64,000 bases of DNA from Ophiosphaerella korrae. Its lineage: Eukaryota > Ascomycota > Dothideomycetes > Pleosporales > Phaeosphaeriaceae. Each line of letters starts with the position of its first letter. Position 1 is the first letter of the stretch. The notes beneath the pieces are model-generated. The model had not been told where the DNA came from and did not search any database. It saw nothing but the letters and a program-made list of their open reading frames with translations. Both the position numbers and the translations under genes were made by a program. Of this stretch, positions 10,201-20,254 are shown piece by piece. Location of the stretch: assembly GCA_028456385.1 (NCBI GenBank), contig JALNQF010000143.1, positions 1 through 64,000 on the forward strand. Reading direction: 5' to 3'.

Positions 10201-11315
10201 CCCGAAAAGCCTATGGGAGGAATCCTCAAGCTGTGGCAGGTACCTTCTATAGCTCTATCGAACCGCTTGATGCTCCAACAAGGCACATTTTTGACTCCGC
10301 AAAACAACACTCTAATATAGAAGCGGCTAAGAACATCATTGCCTCTATAGGCGGCGATGTTCCTTATAATGTAGACGGTATCCCAGGTCTGAGCATTACA
10401 ACACTATTATATGCTTCAATTGATTCGGGTTCATTCGTACTCCAAGATCAATCCGGACAAGCAGATCAGACTTGGGCGCTACCCAAAGATGGATTCCAGC
10501 GTTTGTTCGGAGTAGATTCTTCAGGAAAAAGCATTCGGTTGAAAAGTCTTGTAATAAAAGCCGACTCTTTGTCGCTCGGGATCAGAGAATTCAGACTAAA
10601 AGCCTATGCCTGGGAAGATTCAATGGCAACTTTAAGAGCCTTGGAAGCCCTGTATGGAATTAGCTTGGAGTCGCCATTTGATGAGGGTGAATTGATGAAG
10701 CAGGGTTACCCCAATTTGGAGACGTTCAAAAACATGAATGAGCTCCTATTTCGTTTTTATACAAAACCGCCGATTGAAGGCGTTCAAAGCGCACCTGGTC
10801 CTGAAGTTGAAAATTCGGGATCCTTAGGTGGGGCTGTTATTTATGACGATGTGGAAGTAGCAGAGGAGCAAGAGAGCAGCAAAAAAGATCCGCAAAGCCC
10901 ACTGGTAGAAGCACTGCGACGTACCGGTATCCACGGAGAGTCCTCAACTTCAATCCCGAATCAATATGCACCGCACCAGCCCCCTGAAGACGACCCGCTC
11001 TTCCAGGAACTTAACGTCACACCTGTGATCAAAGAGCATGGTCTTCAGGTTGTGGATAAGATGGATCTCAAGACCGCCAGCCTTACGTCTACTTCTCCAT
11101 CTGAAGTCAGCAGAGAGGTGAAGGTTGCTCGGGGGTTGGTTGAGCCTCAAGGTCAAGGTTCTGCAACTACTAAATCACATACCGAGTATGAAGAGTATCT
11201 TTGGGTATGTTGTCAGTGTTTCTGCGATAACAGCTGGACCTGGAGCCGAGTTTGTCGTAATGATGACTGCAATCATAAGGTGTGTTCGAGGTGTGAAAAA
11301 TATCAGAACTATTGA
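7205..11315 (+). CDS. Large zinc-finger protein with ARID-like domain
   Basis: Two exons, 7205-8227 and 8280-11315, give 1352 residues; the intron is GT-AG and restores PYVCTFNEC. The N-terminus (MASSGADGLSSIATHVQQC) is a helical region often preceding zinc fingers in fungal proteins. A Ser/Asp/Glu linker lies near residue 120. A C2H2-type array follows (about residues 315-515), including CTFNEC, WECIDGCNKPF-H and CNECGQAF. Residues about 610-705 resemble an ARID/BRIGHT DNA-binding domain: HPFHLDNKTVTVRQI, HGGF, a W-LG core and FEQQ. The middle (about 890-1000) could be a PH/GRAM-like segment. The last 45 residues hold a Cys-rich module (WVCCQCFC, CRNDDC, CSRCEKY) resembling the zinc module that ends many fungal STAND-type proteins. 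It is probably nuclear and DNA-binding; no NACHT or P-loop is present. The start was chosen at the ATG before ASSGADG; an upstream TTG in frame was ignored. Confidence 0.8.
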
Positions 11316-11502
11316 TTATCTGAGTAAACCCACTCAACCAATATGAGACAATAAGCCACAAGCCCAAAGCGAACCACACTTTCAGAAGTTCGACCGCCAC
11401 TTGATCTACTGTAAGCATACTCCTATCTTATGCTATCTTCCTATTTTCCTTCATCATAACATGTACTTTAACAATCAAGTCAGATTCATACTCTACCAAG
11501 CC

Positions 11503-11691
11503 TCACTGCGATGAACCACCAGATATAGTCAACACCTGCCCATTAACCCACTCACCATCCTCACTCGCCAAAAACGCAACCACCCTCGCCACATCCTCCG
11601 GCACCGCATACCTCCCCAACGGACAATGGCTCGCCATCAACGACTCAATCTTCTCCGCTGGCCAATTCGGGGATATAATGTCAGAGGCCAA
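11503..11691 (-). pseudogene. C-terminal fragment of an SDR paralogue
   Basis: The fragment encodes the last 60 or so residues of a short-chain dehydrogenase. CPLGRYAVPEDVARVV, a FLASEDGEWVNGQ stretch and the final TISGGSSQ match the tail of the intact SDR at 13110-13977 almost residue by residue. The Rossmann nucleotide-binding half and the Tyr/Lys catalytic site are absent, and no matching sequence lies upstream to 12.5 kb. The frame opens after an AG, not at an ATG. The fragment has no intron where the intact copy carries a 61-base intron. It is best read as a truncated duplicate; a terminal exon of a lost gene is the same thing in practice. Confidence 0.75.
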
Positions 11692-12489
11692 CTACTTACT
11701 TGCCTGCTTATTAGCAACTCTGTATCGTACGGATTCAATGTCAGGCATAGGTACATCGACCCTAAGGACACATATTTGGAGCCTGAGAACACAGATGAGG
11801 GCTTGTATCGTCGTGTGGCATGTTTGCGGCTTCTATATTTGTATACGTCTGACTGGCCTACCTGCTCTTACCCCACCGCCCTCACCTTATCGCTCTCACC
11901 CCATAACCCCGCTCTTAGATAAGTAATTACTTACCTGCTCGCTCGCTTGCTCGATTATTTCTTCACTTATCCACCTCTCTACTTATTCGCTCACGAACAC
12001 GCACTGCATTGAGCATCTGAGATCGTGCCTGCAGGCTTCGACTCGAGCGATATCGAGTGTGATCCCGCACCACCAGATCGGTTTGCCTTGGCTCGTGCAC
12101 AATCGGTCAATGCTATGGTGCTCATGCGTCTGAACTCCGTATGGAGTCGAAAAGAGCTATCAAGCAGCTACAATCAGTCAACGGAGCACCAATTACGCAT
12201 ATGCAGCGTGCCCAGTGGGGAAACGCATGGAACACATTCTACACGGTAGTTCTCGAAAAGAGGTCAGCCTCATAGTTTGGGCAGCGTCCAAAATGATAAT
12301 ACACAGCTCATATGTGTTCTAGTGATGATTCGGTACCTACTAGTGAACATGTTGCGCGATTTCTTCTGAGCATACCGCAAACGAGTTACTCGTCTCGTGA
12401 AACGCTTTCTTGGTCGACTCTCAAGCTTGCTCTCAAATACACTATTCACGCAATTCGCTGCAAGCACGACTCTTTCACCTTGACTTACA
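11692..12489. other. Intergenic region, no supported gene
   Basis: About 800 bases between the SDR fragment and the small zinc-finger-like gene. It contains CTCGCT/CTTGCT-rich low-complexity sequence near 11935-11995. No feature beyond short random frames is visible. The missing 5' part of the SDR fragment is not recognisable here. Confidence 0.6.
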
Positions 12490-12990
12490 ATGGCAAACAA
12501 CGTTTTAAAGACTGCTTCGAAACTTTGCACACTCAGAACAAGATCACCAAAGAGCCGGCGCTTGAGGCACAATGGTTCACCCAAGCGTCGACAATCTGAG
12601 GCAGCTAAAGCGAATTTAATGTTCAGTGAAGCATGCGAAGCCGCCTCTGGGTGTTCGTATGCTGCACGAGGAGATTCGGACGAGATCGTCAAGAAGAAAA
12701 TGAAGCGCCATGTCAATGATCAGCACAACAAGACACCCGTTCGCTGCCCTATTGGAGGACGTACATCCTGTGCAGGACCATTCAAGAACTTGACCGCTCT
12801 CTCACGCCACAAAATAAATAGCCATGTAGATATCGTTCCGCAGAGATGTCCTGTGGAGGGCTATAAGAGCAAAACACTTTGGAAATCAGCACCGGCCTTG
12901 AGTGACCATGTACGCAAGACACACTACCTCACGGGCAAAGCGCTCAGCGATCTTGTGAATCATGCAAAGACACTCAAAGAAACTGCTTAG
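12490..12990 (+). CDS. Small C2H2-like (Cys/His-rich) protein
   Basis: A 166-residue single-exon frame. After a basic N-terminus (about residues 1-45) it shows spaced Cys/His patterns: SGCSYAARG with RHVNDQH, then CPIGGRTSCAGPFKNLTALSRH-H, then CPVEGYKSKTLW-ALSDHVRKTH. These resemble two or three irregular C2H2 fingers of the kind found in small fungal nuclear proteins. No signal peptide is seen. The ATG at 12490 is the first in frame. A 148-residue frame overlaps on the other strand but has no recognisable motif. The specific function is unknown; a DNA-binding role is only inferred from the finger-like spacing. Confidence 0.55.
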   Translation: MANNVLKTASKLCTLRTRSPKSRRLRHNGSPKRRQSEAAKANLMFSEACEAASGCSYAARGDSDEIVKKKMKRHVNDQHNKTPVRCPIGGRTSCAGPFKNLTALSRHKINSHVDIVPQRCPVEGYKSKTLWKSAPALSDHVRKTHYLTGKALSDLVNHAKTLKETA

Positions 12991-13109
12991 GATGGCTGGC
13001 GGCCTGAAGAACGGGTTGTGACTACTGATACTGGAAGATGATATGGTAGATATTTAGTCATTACATACACATTTATGTTTCTCTCAGATGAACGCTGTCC
13101 AATACAGGC

Positions 13110-13977
13110 CTACTGTGATGAACCACCAGAGATAGTAATAACTTGGCCTATATGTTGATGTCTGATTAGCAATTGCGCTCTCGAAATGAACCGGGTTCAG
13201 TCACTTACCATTCACCCAACCTCCATCCTCACTACTCAAGAAGGCAACAACGCGTGCAACGTCGTCAGGCACAGCACATCGTCCCAAAGGGCATGCTGCA
13301 GCCATACCTTGCTCGATTTCCTCAGCCGAGATATTAGGATTAGGCGGATTCAAGTATCTCCACGCATTCTGCGTAAACATATCGGATTTGATGCCGCCGG
13401 GCGCAACCCCATTGACCGTGATGCCCCTCTTACCAAAATCCGTCGCAAACGCCTTGATAAACCCAATCACGGCCATTTTGCTCGCGTTGTACAGCGCATG
13501 GTCCTTGACGCCTAGGAGCCCCGCCGCAATCGACGACATGAGGATAATACGCCCATTGTCCTCGATGAACTTGTACGCCGTCTGGCCCACGAAAAACTGC
13601 GCCCGCGCATTCAAATTAAACACGTGGTCGTACTTTTCCTCGGTAATCTCCTCGGTCTTGTCCCAGCTCTCCGTCCCGCTATTACTCATGACAATGTTGA
13701 TTTTGCCAAACGCGGCTTTTGCCTCGGTGAAGAGGCGCGTGATCTCCGGGACCTTGGAGACGTCGGCTTGGATGGCAATGGCGCGCGCCCCGTTGTTGAA
13801 GGACGCGATGATTGCGCAGACTTCTTCTGCGGCCGCCTTGGACGACACGTAGTTTACAATGACTGAGGCGCCGCGTTTGCCTAGCTCGATGGCGCAGCCG
13901 CGCCCGATGCCGCGGCCTGCGCCGGTAATGAGCGCCACTTGGCCTTCGAGCGAGGCGGTCGGGACGGTGATGACCAT
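13110..13977 (-). CDS. Short-chain dehydrogenase, trihydroxynaphthalene/versicolorin-reductase-like
   Basis: Two exons (13977-13209 and 13147-13110) give 268 residues, the size of fungal hydroxynaphthalene reductases. The cofactor loop is TGAGRGIG, with NADP-type basic and small residues after it (GKRGASVIVNY). The catalytic region has MSNSG, the Ser of LMSSIAAG and Y-x3-K (YNASK). The substrate-loop segment PGGIKSDMFTQNAWRY matches the family, and the tail is NGQVITISGGSSQ. In the known family these enzymes reduce hydroxynaphthalene (DHN-melanin) or anthraquinone-type ketones with NADPH. No polyketide synthase is near, so the substrate is open. The 61-base intron splits the codon of a conserved Gly. 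An alternative ATG at 14073 would add 32 Pro-rich residues unlike the family. Confidence 0.85.
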
Positions 13978-14842
13978 GGTGAAGGGGGGAAGGGGGGGGG
14001 GGGGGCGCGCGTCACGTGCGGGGGAGATTGGGGCGATGATGGTCCTTATTGGCTGGGAGTTATCAACGCTCAAATGCTGTTTCTGGTGCCAAACAAAGGC
14101 GATGGGCAGTCTCTGGAATGGAATGGTCCCTCTTTCTCATGCTTTCCACGTTCTATTATATATTCCATGCCCCAAGCTATTTTGGTGCTGCGTTGCTCCC
14201 CCCCGACCCCCCCAAACACTGAGTCTAGCGGGGCGCGGGCGGGGATCCGAAGCTCCAACGCCGGAAATAGGGGACTGGGTTGTTTTGCATGTTTTGCGGC
14301 TCTACGCTTCGGAATCCTGCGTGTCGTATCTGGGTATTTGCGTCTAGCTTACTGGTTCGCGTATTTTTTTTTTGTTTGTTTCGAATGCAAGGCGTTCGGG
14401 TCGGAAGGAGGAGGAGGTGCTGTGATTGGGCTCCTGGTTTGAGACAGTAGGGATTGAGTCTTCTTCACTATCGATGTCGGAGATGCGAGAAATGTCCGGA
14501 TGTTTTGGAGCGCGTGTTGCGACCGTGGGACTGTCAGACTGCCATGTAGATACAACGCTTTTGATTAGTAGGTGTCTTTTGATCGTTTTGATGGCTCTCT
14601 CGTGAGTGTTGATTGGCCAACATCAAGTAGCAATAGAATGAGATGAATAAGGCATATTCCTTCACCAATTAAGCTACTTAGCATCAATGCATTGATCAAA
14701 TGCTCTTTCTAACACAGCCAGTAGGCAGCTTAAATAATGACTACCTAGGATAACTGATTGGCCAAGAACAAGATGTCTCTCCTGCACCCTCTAAATCCAA
14801 CCTTCCACCTCTAATCACCAGCTCCACTCCAACTCACCCTCC
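13978..14842. other. Intergenic region between SDR and SurE-type gene
   Basis: About 860 bases upstream of the SDR start codon and downstream of the SurE-type stop. There is a G-run at 13990-14004 close to the SDR start and some C-runs near 14200. Short frames on both strands have no family support. It probably holds the SDR promoter. Confidence 0.6.
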
Positions 14843-16004
14843 CTACAACTTAATCTCCCCCTCCGTCATCCCCGCATGCATGAAATTCGCCCTCAATGGC
14901 GTAACACTCGTAAACCCTTGCGCAACCGCCCACCCATCATTCCCCGGCTCACTCTCCTCCACACTCTGATACACATCCTTGAAAACCGGCGCCCACTTGA
15001 AATGCTTATGCGCATACCGCACATGCGGCGGCCCCCCCACAGGCGTCTGCTGGCCCGACTCCGCAGCATCGTCCTGGAGGCCCTGCGTATTCGCGCGCAG
15101 CTCCTTCTTCCCTAGCTTCTCTTCCTGTCTGCGGATCTGCAACTCGATGTCTGCGTCGGCGTCGGGCGGCACGTCAATGACTTGGAAGCAGGAGCCGGAC
15201 TTCCACTTATTCTGGAGCATGTGTGTCCAGAGGATTTTGCGATTGGCGACGTTGTCAACGAGGGGCACGTTGACGGTGTAGAGGTGCGTGTCGGGCGCCC
15301 AGTTTGTGTAGAGGTATTGGATGAGTTTGGCGCTGAGGGAGGATGCGCCGGATATTATGGCTGCGTCGTGGTTGCGGTCGAAGAAGGCGTAGGACAGGGC
15401 GATGGATCTGACGCCACAGACGGCGGCTTCCATGGCGCCGCCGATTGTACCGCTGCTGAGGGAGAAGACGGCTGTGCTGTTGCGGCCATAGTTGGGACCT
15501 GATATTACGAGATCGATGGGCCCGCGCGAGGAAAAGTAGTGGTAGAGTCCGATTTGGACGCACGAGGCGGGCGTAGAATCGACTAGGATCCACTCCTCGT
15601 CAGTACTATCCGCTGGTAGTGGCGTGTTGGATGTAGAGCCGGAGTTTGTAAGACGGCCTTCTGGGGTGGTTTGTAGCGGTGCGGGGCGGAAATATGTAGG
15701 TTTAACCTAGTATCACTAGTAAGTATGATATCCTCGTACATGGTACATCCCTAGCAATTGCTCCTCCTGAGTGTCATAAAGCTGACGTACTGACTTCCCA
15801 ACAAGATGTGCTTTTCCTATCCACGAGCGCTGGGTATGTGGAAGCACGACTGAAACCGTATGTCCATGCTGTTGTAGTGTCGACACGAGCGAATGCACAT
15901 ACGGCGAAGACTGGTCTGAAGGTGGACCGTCGTCATTTGTAACCTAGACCTTGTTACTACACAATCCTAGCAATCAGAACACAATGACTTGCCAGAATAT
16001 GCAT
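14843..16004 (-). CDS. SurE-like 5'-nucleotidase / acid phosphatase
   Basis: Three exons (16004-15993, 15943-15791, 15706-14843) give 342 residues. The SurE signature is spread over the exons: MHIL plus VTNDDGPPSDQSSPY at the N-terminus (the acidic DD binds the metal), QRSWIGKAH, then ISGPNYGRNS and SSGTIGGAMEA, all classical SurE active-site loops. SurE enzymes are metal-dependent phosphatases acting on nucleoside monophosphates; in yeast the same fold forms part of Pby1. No tubulin-ligase domain follows here, so this is the stand-alone form. The first intron is GC-AG (49 bases) after only four codons; the second is GTACGT...TAG. Both are phase 0 and the whole model closes in frame. No signal peptide is evident. 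The C-terminal 80 residues are family-specific and acidic. Confidence 0.88.
15944..15992 (-). other. Predicted GC-AG intron after codon 4 of the SurE-type gene
   Basis: The donor is CTG|GCAAGT and the acceptor GTCTAG|GTT. Removing these 49 bases joins MHIL to VTNDDGPP, the exact SurE start. No GT donor in the surrounding sequence gives this join. GCAAGT is the optimal consensus for GC-type donors. Confidence 0.8.
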
Positions 16005-16225
16005 CTTTGCAATTGAGTAGTTGAGCAAGTAGAATCTCGAATATGGTAATCTTGGGAACTGTCGAAAGGTACGCAGTGGGGCAAACATGGAAAGTGGTGC
16101 TGGGTTAGTGATTCCGAAATCGCTATCGATAAGTCGGAATCGCGTGGCTCCAGTCAATCACCGCCTCACCATCGGGAAACCTTCTAGACCAGTAAATTGA
16201 TGCCTATTCCAATAATTGGTAGCCT

Positions 16226-16227
16226 AA

Positions 16228-16250
<23 letters not shown>
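16226..16250. repeat. poly-A tract (25 nt)
   Basis: A run of 25 A, followed after a GAAG break by another short A run, lies between the SurE-type gene start and the PIF1 3' end. It lies about 220 bases upstream of the SurE ATG and could be a nucleosome-free promoter tract. Confidence 0.7.
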
Positions 16251-16260
<10 letters not shown>

Positions 16261-16534
16261 AAGTGCACAGTTCATGTACCATGGCTAATCTGAATCTGGT
16301 ATTCACTACCTCAGAGAGGAGTTCTGGAGCCGCTGCATCCTCGTAACAAAAATGGCTACCGGTATAGTATTCCCCTTAAAAAAAAAAGAAAAAAGGGGGG
16401 GCGGGGGAGGTTGGTTGCGTCTAAGACTCTCGAATGCAAAGATAGCGCCAGGTATCCGCCATGCCTTCTAAATTATATTCGTAGAGGCCGTAAAAGCACC
16501 AAATGAAACTCCGTCCTGTCCATCATTCACCACG

Positions 16535-18964
16535 TTACTTCGCGTTCCCAGCCTGTAGCTTCGCTGCTATTGATTGGCTTTTGACTTTGCCATCTACTTG
16601 CTCTGCGCGACTCAGGCCATTGTAGAACGACCTGACCTTCTCATGGGCAATGACTTTTTTTGGGTCAAATCGTAGGATCTGTAGACCGGCCATACTCGTT
16701 GCACGGGAGAGCGCAACGTACGCCTGGCCCTTCTCGAAGACCTTTCCGAGGTCGACTCGTACTCGCTCTAGTGTTTGACCCTGTGCTTTGTGGATAGATA
16801 GTGCCCATGCAAGAATGAGCGGGATCTGGCTCCGTGACGCTTGTACCTCTCCGTTGGGAAGCTCGATCTTCCAATCTTCGCGTTTGCAAAGCAGGTCGCG
16901 TGTTGTGCCATCTGCAATCGCGAACCGCACTAGAGGAAAGACTTGTGCAGTGCTGAGACCCAACTGCTTCTTTACGATCTCCTTCATGGCCTGATCCGAC
17001 GATCCACCCTCGAGGAAAGCTTCTTCATTCTCCTTGTATATGGCAAACATCTGCTCCGTCATAAAGCCAACCACCTTGCCCAGTGAGCCATTGACGAGGG
17101 TTTCATCCATGTTCTTGACCAGCATAACCTGTGCGCCCTTCTTCAGATGCACGACCTCCGGAACCATACAGCTCTGTAGTAGACGATCACGTTGCGCTTT
17201 GTCAGCGATCGAACCTCCATCTCTTGCCTCAAAGTCGAAGACATCGCCATGCAATTGCTGCATACGTATAGTGTTCGCACGGTCAACTTCATTACGAGTA
17301 GGAAACAGCTCTGTAGCCTCGATGTTATCGTCTGAAGCTGGTAGCGGTCGATCCAGTTGTCGGAACCGAGCAATCGAATCTTGGGTTAACCTCCCTTCAC
17401 GCATCTCGTTGAGCATACCCGCAAAAATAGGATCTTTTTGACGGAACACATGATGGAGGCCGATGGTGTGGTCGATGGAAGTTGTCCATGTCCCAGCATC
17501 GAATGCAAATTTGGAGGCACGTCCAGATTCAGGAACTGGTGGTAATTGGAAGAAGTCGCCCGTGATGACGAGTTGAATGCCTCCGAATGGCCTGCCGTTG
17601 TTACGAATAGTACGCGCAATCTGTTCCAGCTTGTCGAAAAGGTCGCCATCCACCATTGAGACTTCATCCATGATAAGCACCTTTGTCCGCAACCAACGCT
17701 GCTTGGCTTTTTGATTCTTTTTGATTCTCTTGATCAAATCTTCTGCTGGTTCCTTCCCGAGGCCGATTCCTGAAAAGCTGTGCAGAGTGACACCACCAAT
17801 GTTACAGGCCGCTAGACCGGTAGATGCTGTCACCGCGACCCGGTCTGGTTCGCGGAAATACTTTACACGTAGAGCTGCGATGATTTCTCGTAATAAGACG
17901 GATTTACCAGTACCTAGCATGGTTAGTATTCACAATCCATTTCGGCAAGGTCGTGGATGGCACATACCAGCTGAACCAGTAAAGAAGACGCTCCGCTTAT
18001 GTTCGGTGACAAGATTGAGCACATTTTGCTGCTCTTCGGTAAGGAACATTCGAGGGACGATCTTCTTCCTCTTCTTAGCTGCATTTGTGAGATTATCGAG
18101 TGAAACCTCCTGGTCTTTGCTTTGCTTCTTGTTTTGCTCACGCAGATTCTTCTGCTGCTGTTTTATAACGCTTGCCGTTGTGTTCCATTGGTATTCTGAT
18201 TTCGGCTTAGGTGTAGAGGCAACTGCAGGCTTTGGCTCAATGGATTGCCTCTTCTTCGGGCGTGTAATCTCGTCGTCCTCTATCTGGTGGACAGGCACTT
18301 GTGTAGCGGCTGCCATTTGGCTCTGTCCCCACGGCGGGAGAAAAGCGCGTTTCGATTTGGGCTTGGGCACCTTGGGTTTGTGGGGCGTCTCGTGATGCTC
18401 GACCGGAGATGATGACCACGGTACCGGCTGGCTGCTGTCTGGCTGGGCAGTCTGCAGCCTTGATTGATAACCAGAATCTCTTCCAGTAGCAGCACTACTT
18501 GTGGGCAGCGTTGGGTACGAAACAGTGCCTTTAGTCGCAGGGTCTTCCACATCCAAGTCAATATCGCTATCAAAGTCGTCGTCATCAAATAATGCGGTGG
18601 CCAAGTTGGTGGTGCTATTACTCCGTGTCGTCGAGGTATGTGAGGAGAACTCATTCTCCTTATTCATCCCCGAGATACTAAGGGTCGGATAATTGAAGAG
18701 GCCCTCCTGGGAATTCAAAGTCTTGGCCAATCCACTTGACATTCGTTTGGTGCCTTGATTGCGTGGTCCAAGTAGGGATGATCCAAGCCCTTGCTTGGTG
18801 CCATTGTGGTTGGTATCGGTTGCCAAAGGGCGCGTCGTCTTGTTTTGTGTTGATCCGGCTCGAGCGAACGACGTCCCAAGTGACTGCTGTTTGGACGCGA
18901 CGTCGGTTGTGGAGGGGTTTGGAGGAATGGCAGCATTGTGGGATTTCACCGCTTGCTTGAACAT
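16535..18964 (-). CDS. pif1: PIF1-family 5'-3' DNA helicase
   Basis: Two exons (18964-17968 and 17913-16535, intron 54 bases) give 791 residues. The intron falls inside Walker A: GSAG and TGKS are joined by splicing. Further helicase motifs are present: [19 protein letters not shown] (Ia), [11 protein letters not shown] (Walker B, II), [11 protein letters not shown] (III), HHVFRQ (IV), and the C-terminal [13 protein letters not shown] and YVALSRATS (V-VI). The N-terminal third is disordered, rich in Ser/Thr/Pro with an acidic [15 protein letters not shown] patch. PIF1 helicases unwind G-quadruplexes and RNA-DNA hybrids, act at telomeres and rDNA and maintain mitochondrial DNA. The frame is open upstream to 19435 with further ATGs (19255, 19243, 19180), allowing a longer, possibly mitochondrial, form. 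Confidence 0.92.
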
Positions 18965-20254
18965 GGTGGGTGGCGACTGTGGGTGGTGGGCAAGCCGGCC
19001 GTAGTGTGCTGGTGCCGACGTGGGGGATTGAGGCGCCTGGTGGGTGACCGTGGTGGAAGGTAAGGCCGAGAAGCGTGTTCGCGACAGGTGCGTCTTGGGA
19101 GGGTGCAGCAGGTACTTGGGCGATGCCTTGGGAGGACACAATCTCAACGACGCACCCAGTCGTACCAGAGCGAGAAGCATGCAGCAAGCTAGGGTCGCGA
19201 CAAGAAAAGCAATCACCGGTGGAAGATGGTCGAGCAGGCACATGCCCACAAACATTGAAGAGTTACGAGTGGCGCTCGGACAGTGACTTTGACCCACACA
19301 CACGCGAACCCTGACGCGACGATTTGTCTTCTCGCTTAGCAGGGTCACGTGATGACGCGAGTCGAGTCTGCTGGTCCGGATGCTTTCTTCCTCGGTCACA
19401 CTACGGTGCTCATGTCGGCCCAGCACTGAGATCAAGATCTACCTGGAGGTGGGGTTCACGCAGGTACAAAACCCTGTGTGCGACTTGGTACACGCCAACA
19501 TCAACCTCCCCAATCACCAAAATAGCGTGCACCGCAAGAAATCCGGCATCTAAGCATGTTCATAATAATTACTTTTTAATTCCCTCCGTGTCGTCATTCA
19601 TATCTCATGCCGTCTTATCAGTATTCTCTCGTAGTCTAGCAATAGGTAGTAATAGGTAGTAATAGGGTGTATCTGGCGCTAACAATACATCTGACGGTCC
19701 AAGCTACATAAACCGTCAGACGCTCGAGCTGTCTGGAACCCGGAAGGAGAACTCATCTGAATCGCTAAACGCTGAGACAAAGCATAAACCACGGCAGCCA
19801 TCCAGTATTACCCCGAGGATAGGCAACAGTAAAGAAGAGCAAATGCTTTTAGGAGTATGATCAAGGCATCAAACGGACATGACATAGATCGTAAGGAGAG
19901 ATAGATCATCCAATCAGCCAGCCAAGCAAAACAATAATAGGGAGTAAAGGAAATTCATTGAAAGCCCTCCCGCAGACCAACCCGTTAGAAACCACTCCAG
20001 CCTGCCCGTGAGAGGGTGGGCCGATGCGGGAATATGTGCAACTTTGAGAACAACCCCCCCAATAACCACCTTCGTACTTCGCACACCACTTTTAAGTTAA
20101 CATAGGACCCTCAGAATAGATATGGGCAAATAGCTAAGGAGATGGTCCGGAAATGCGGACTATTCAACCAACGTACCCATGTATACAAACAGGTGTATCG
20201 CAAGAATAGGCCAGGCAATGCAGAGCAAAGAAAAAATGGTTCAGCACGTCATGC
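18965..20254. other. 5' region of PIF1 and 3' side of the PUB1-type gene
   Basis: The part nearest PIF1 (to 19435) stays open in the PIF1 frame and may encode an N-terminal extension. The rest carries a short AATAGGTAGT tandem near 19641-19668 and no gene-like frame. The last several hundred bases are probably the 3' UTR of the RNA-binding protein gene. Confidence 0.55.

Noticed and set aside
12270..12716. 148-residue minus-strand frame overlapping the small C2H2-like gene
   Set aside because: No recognisable motif; the plus strand keeps regular Cys/His spacing.
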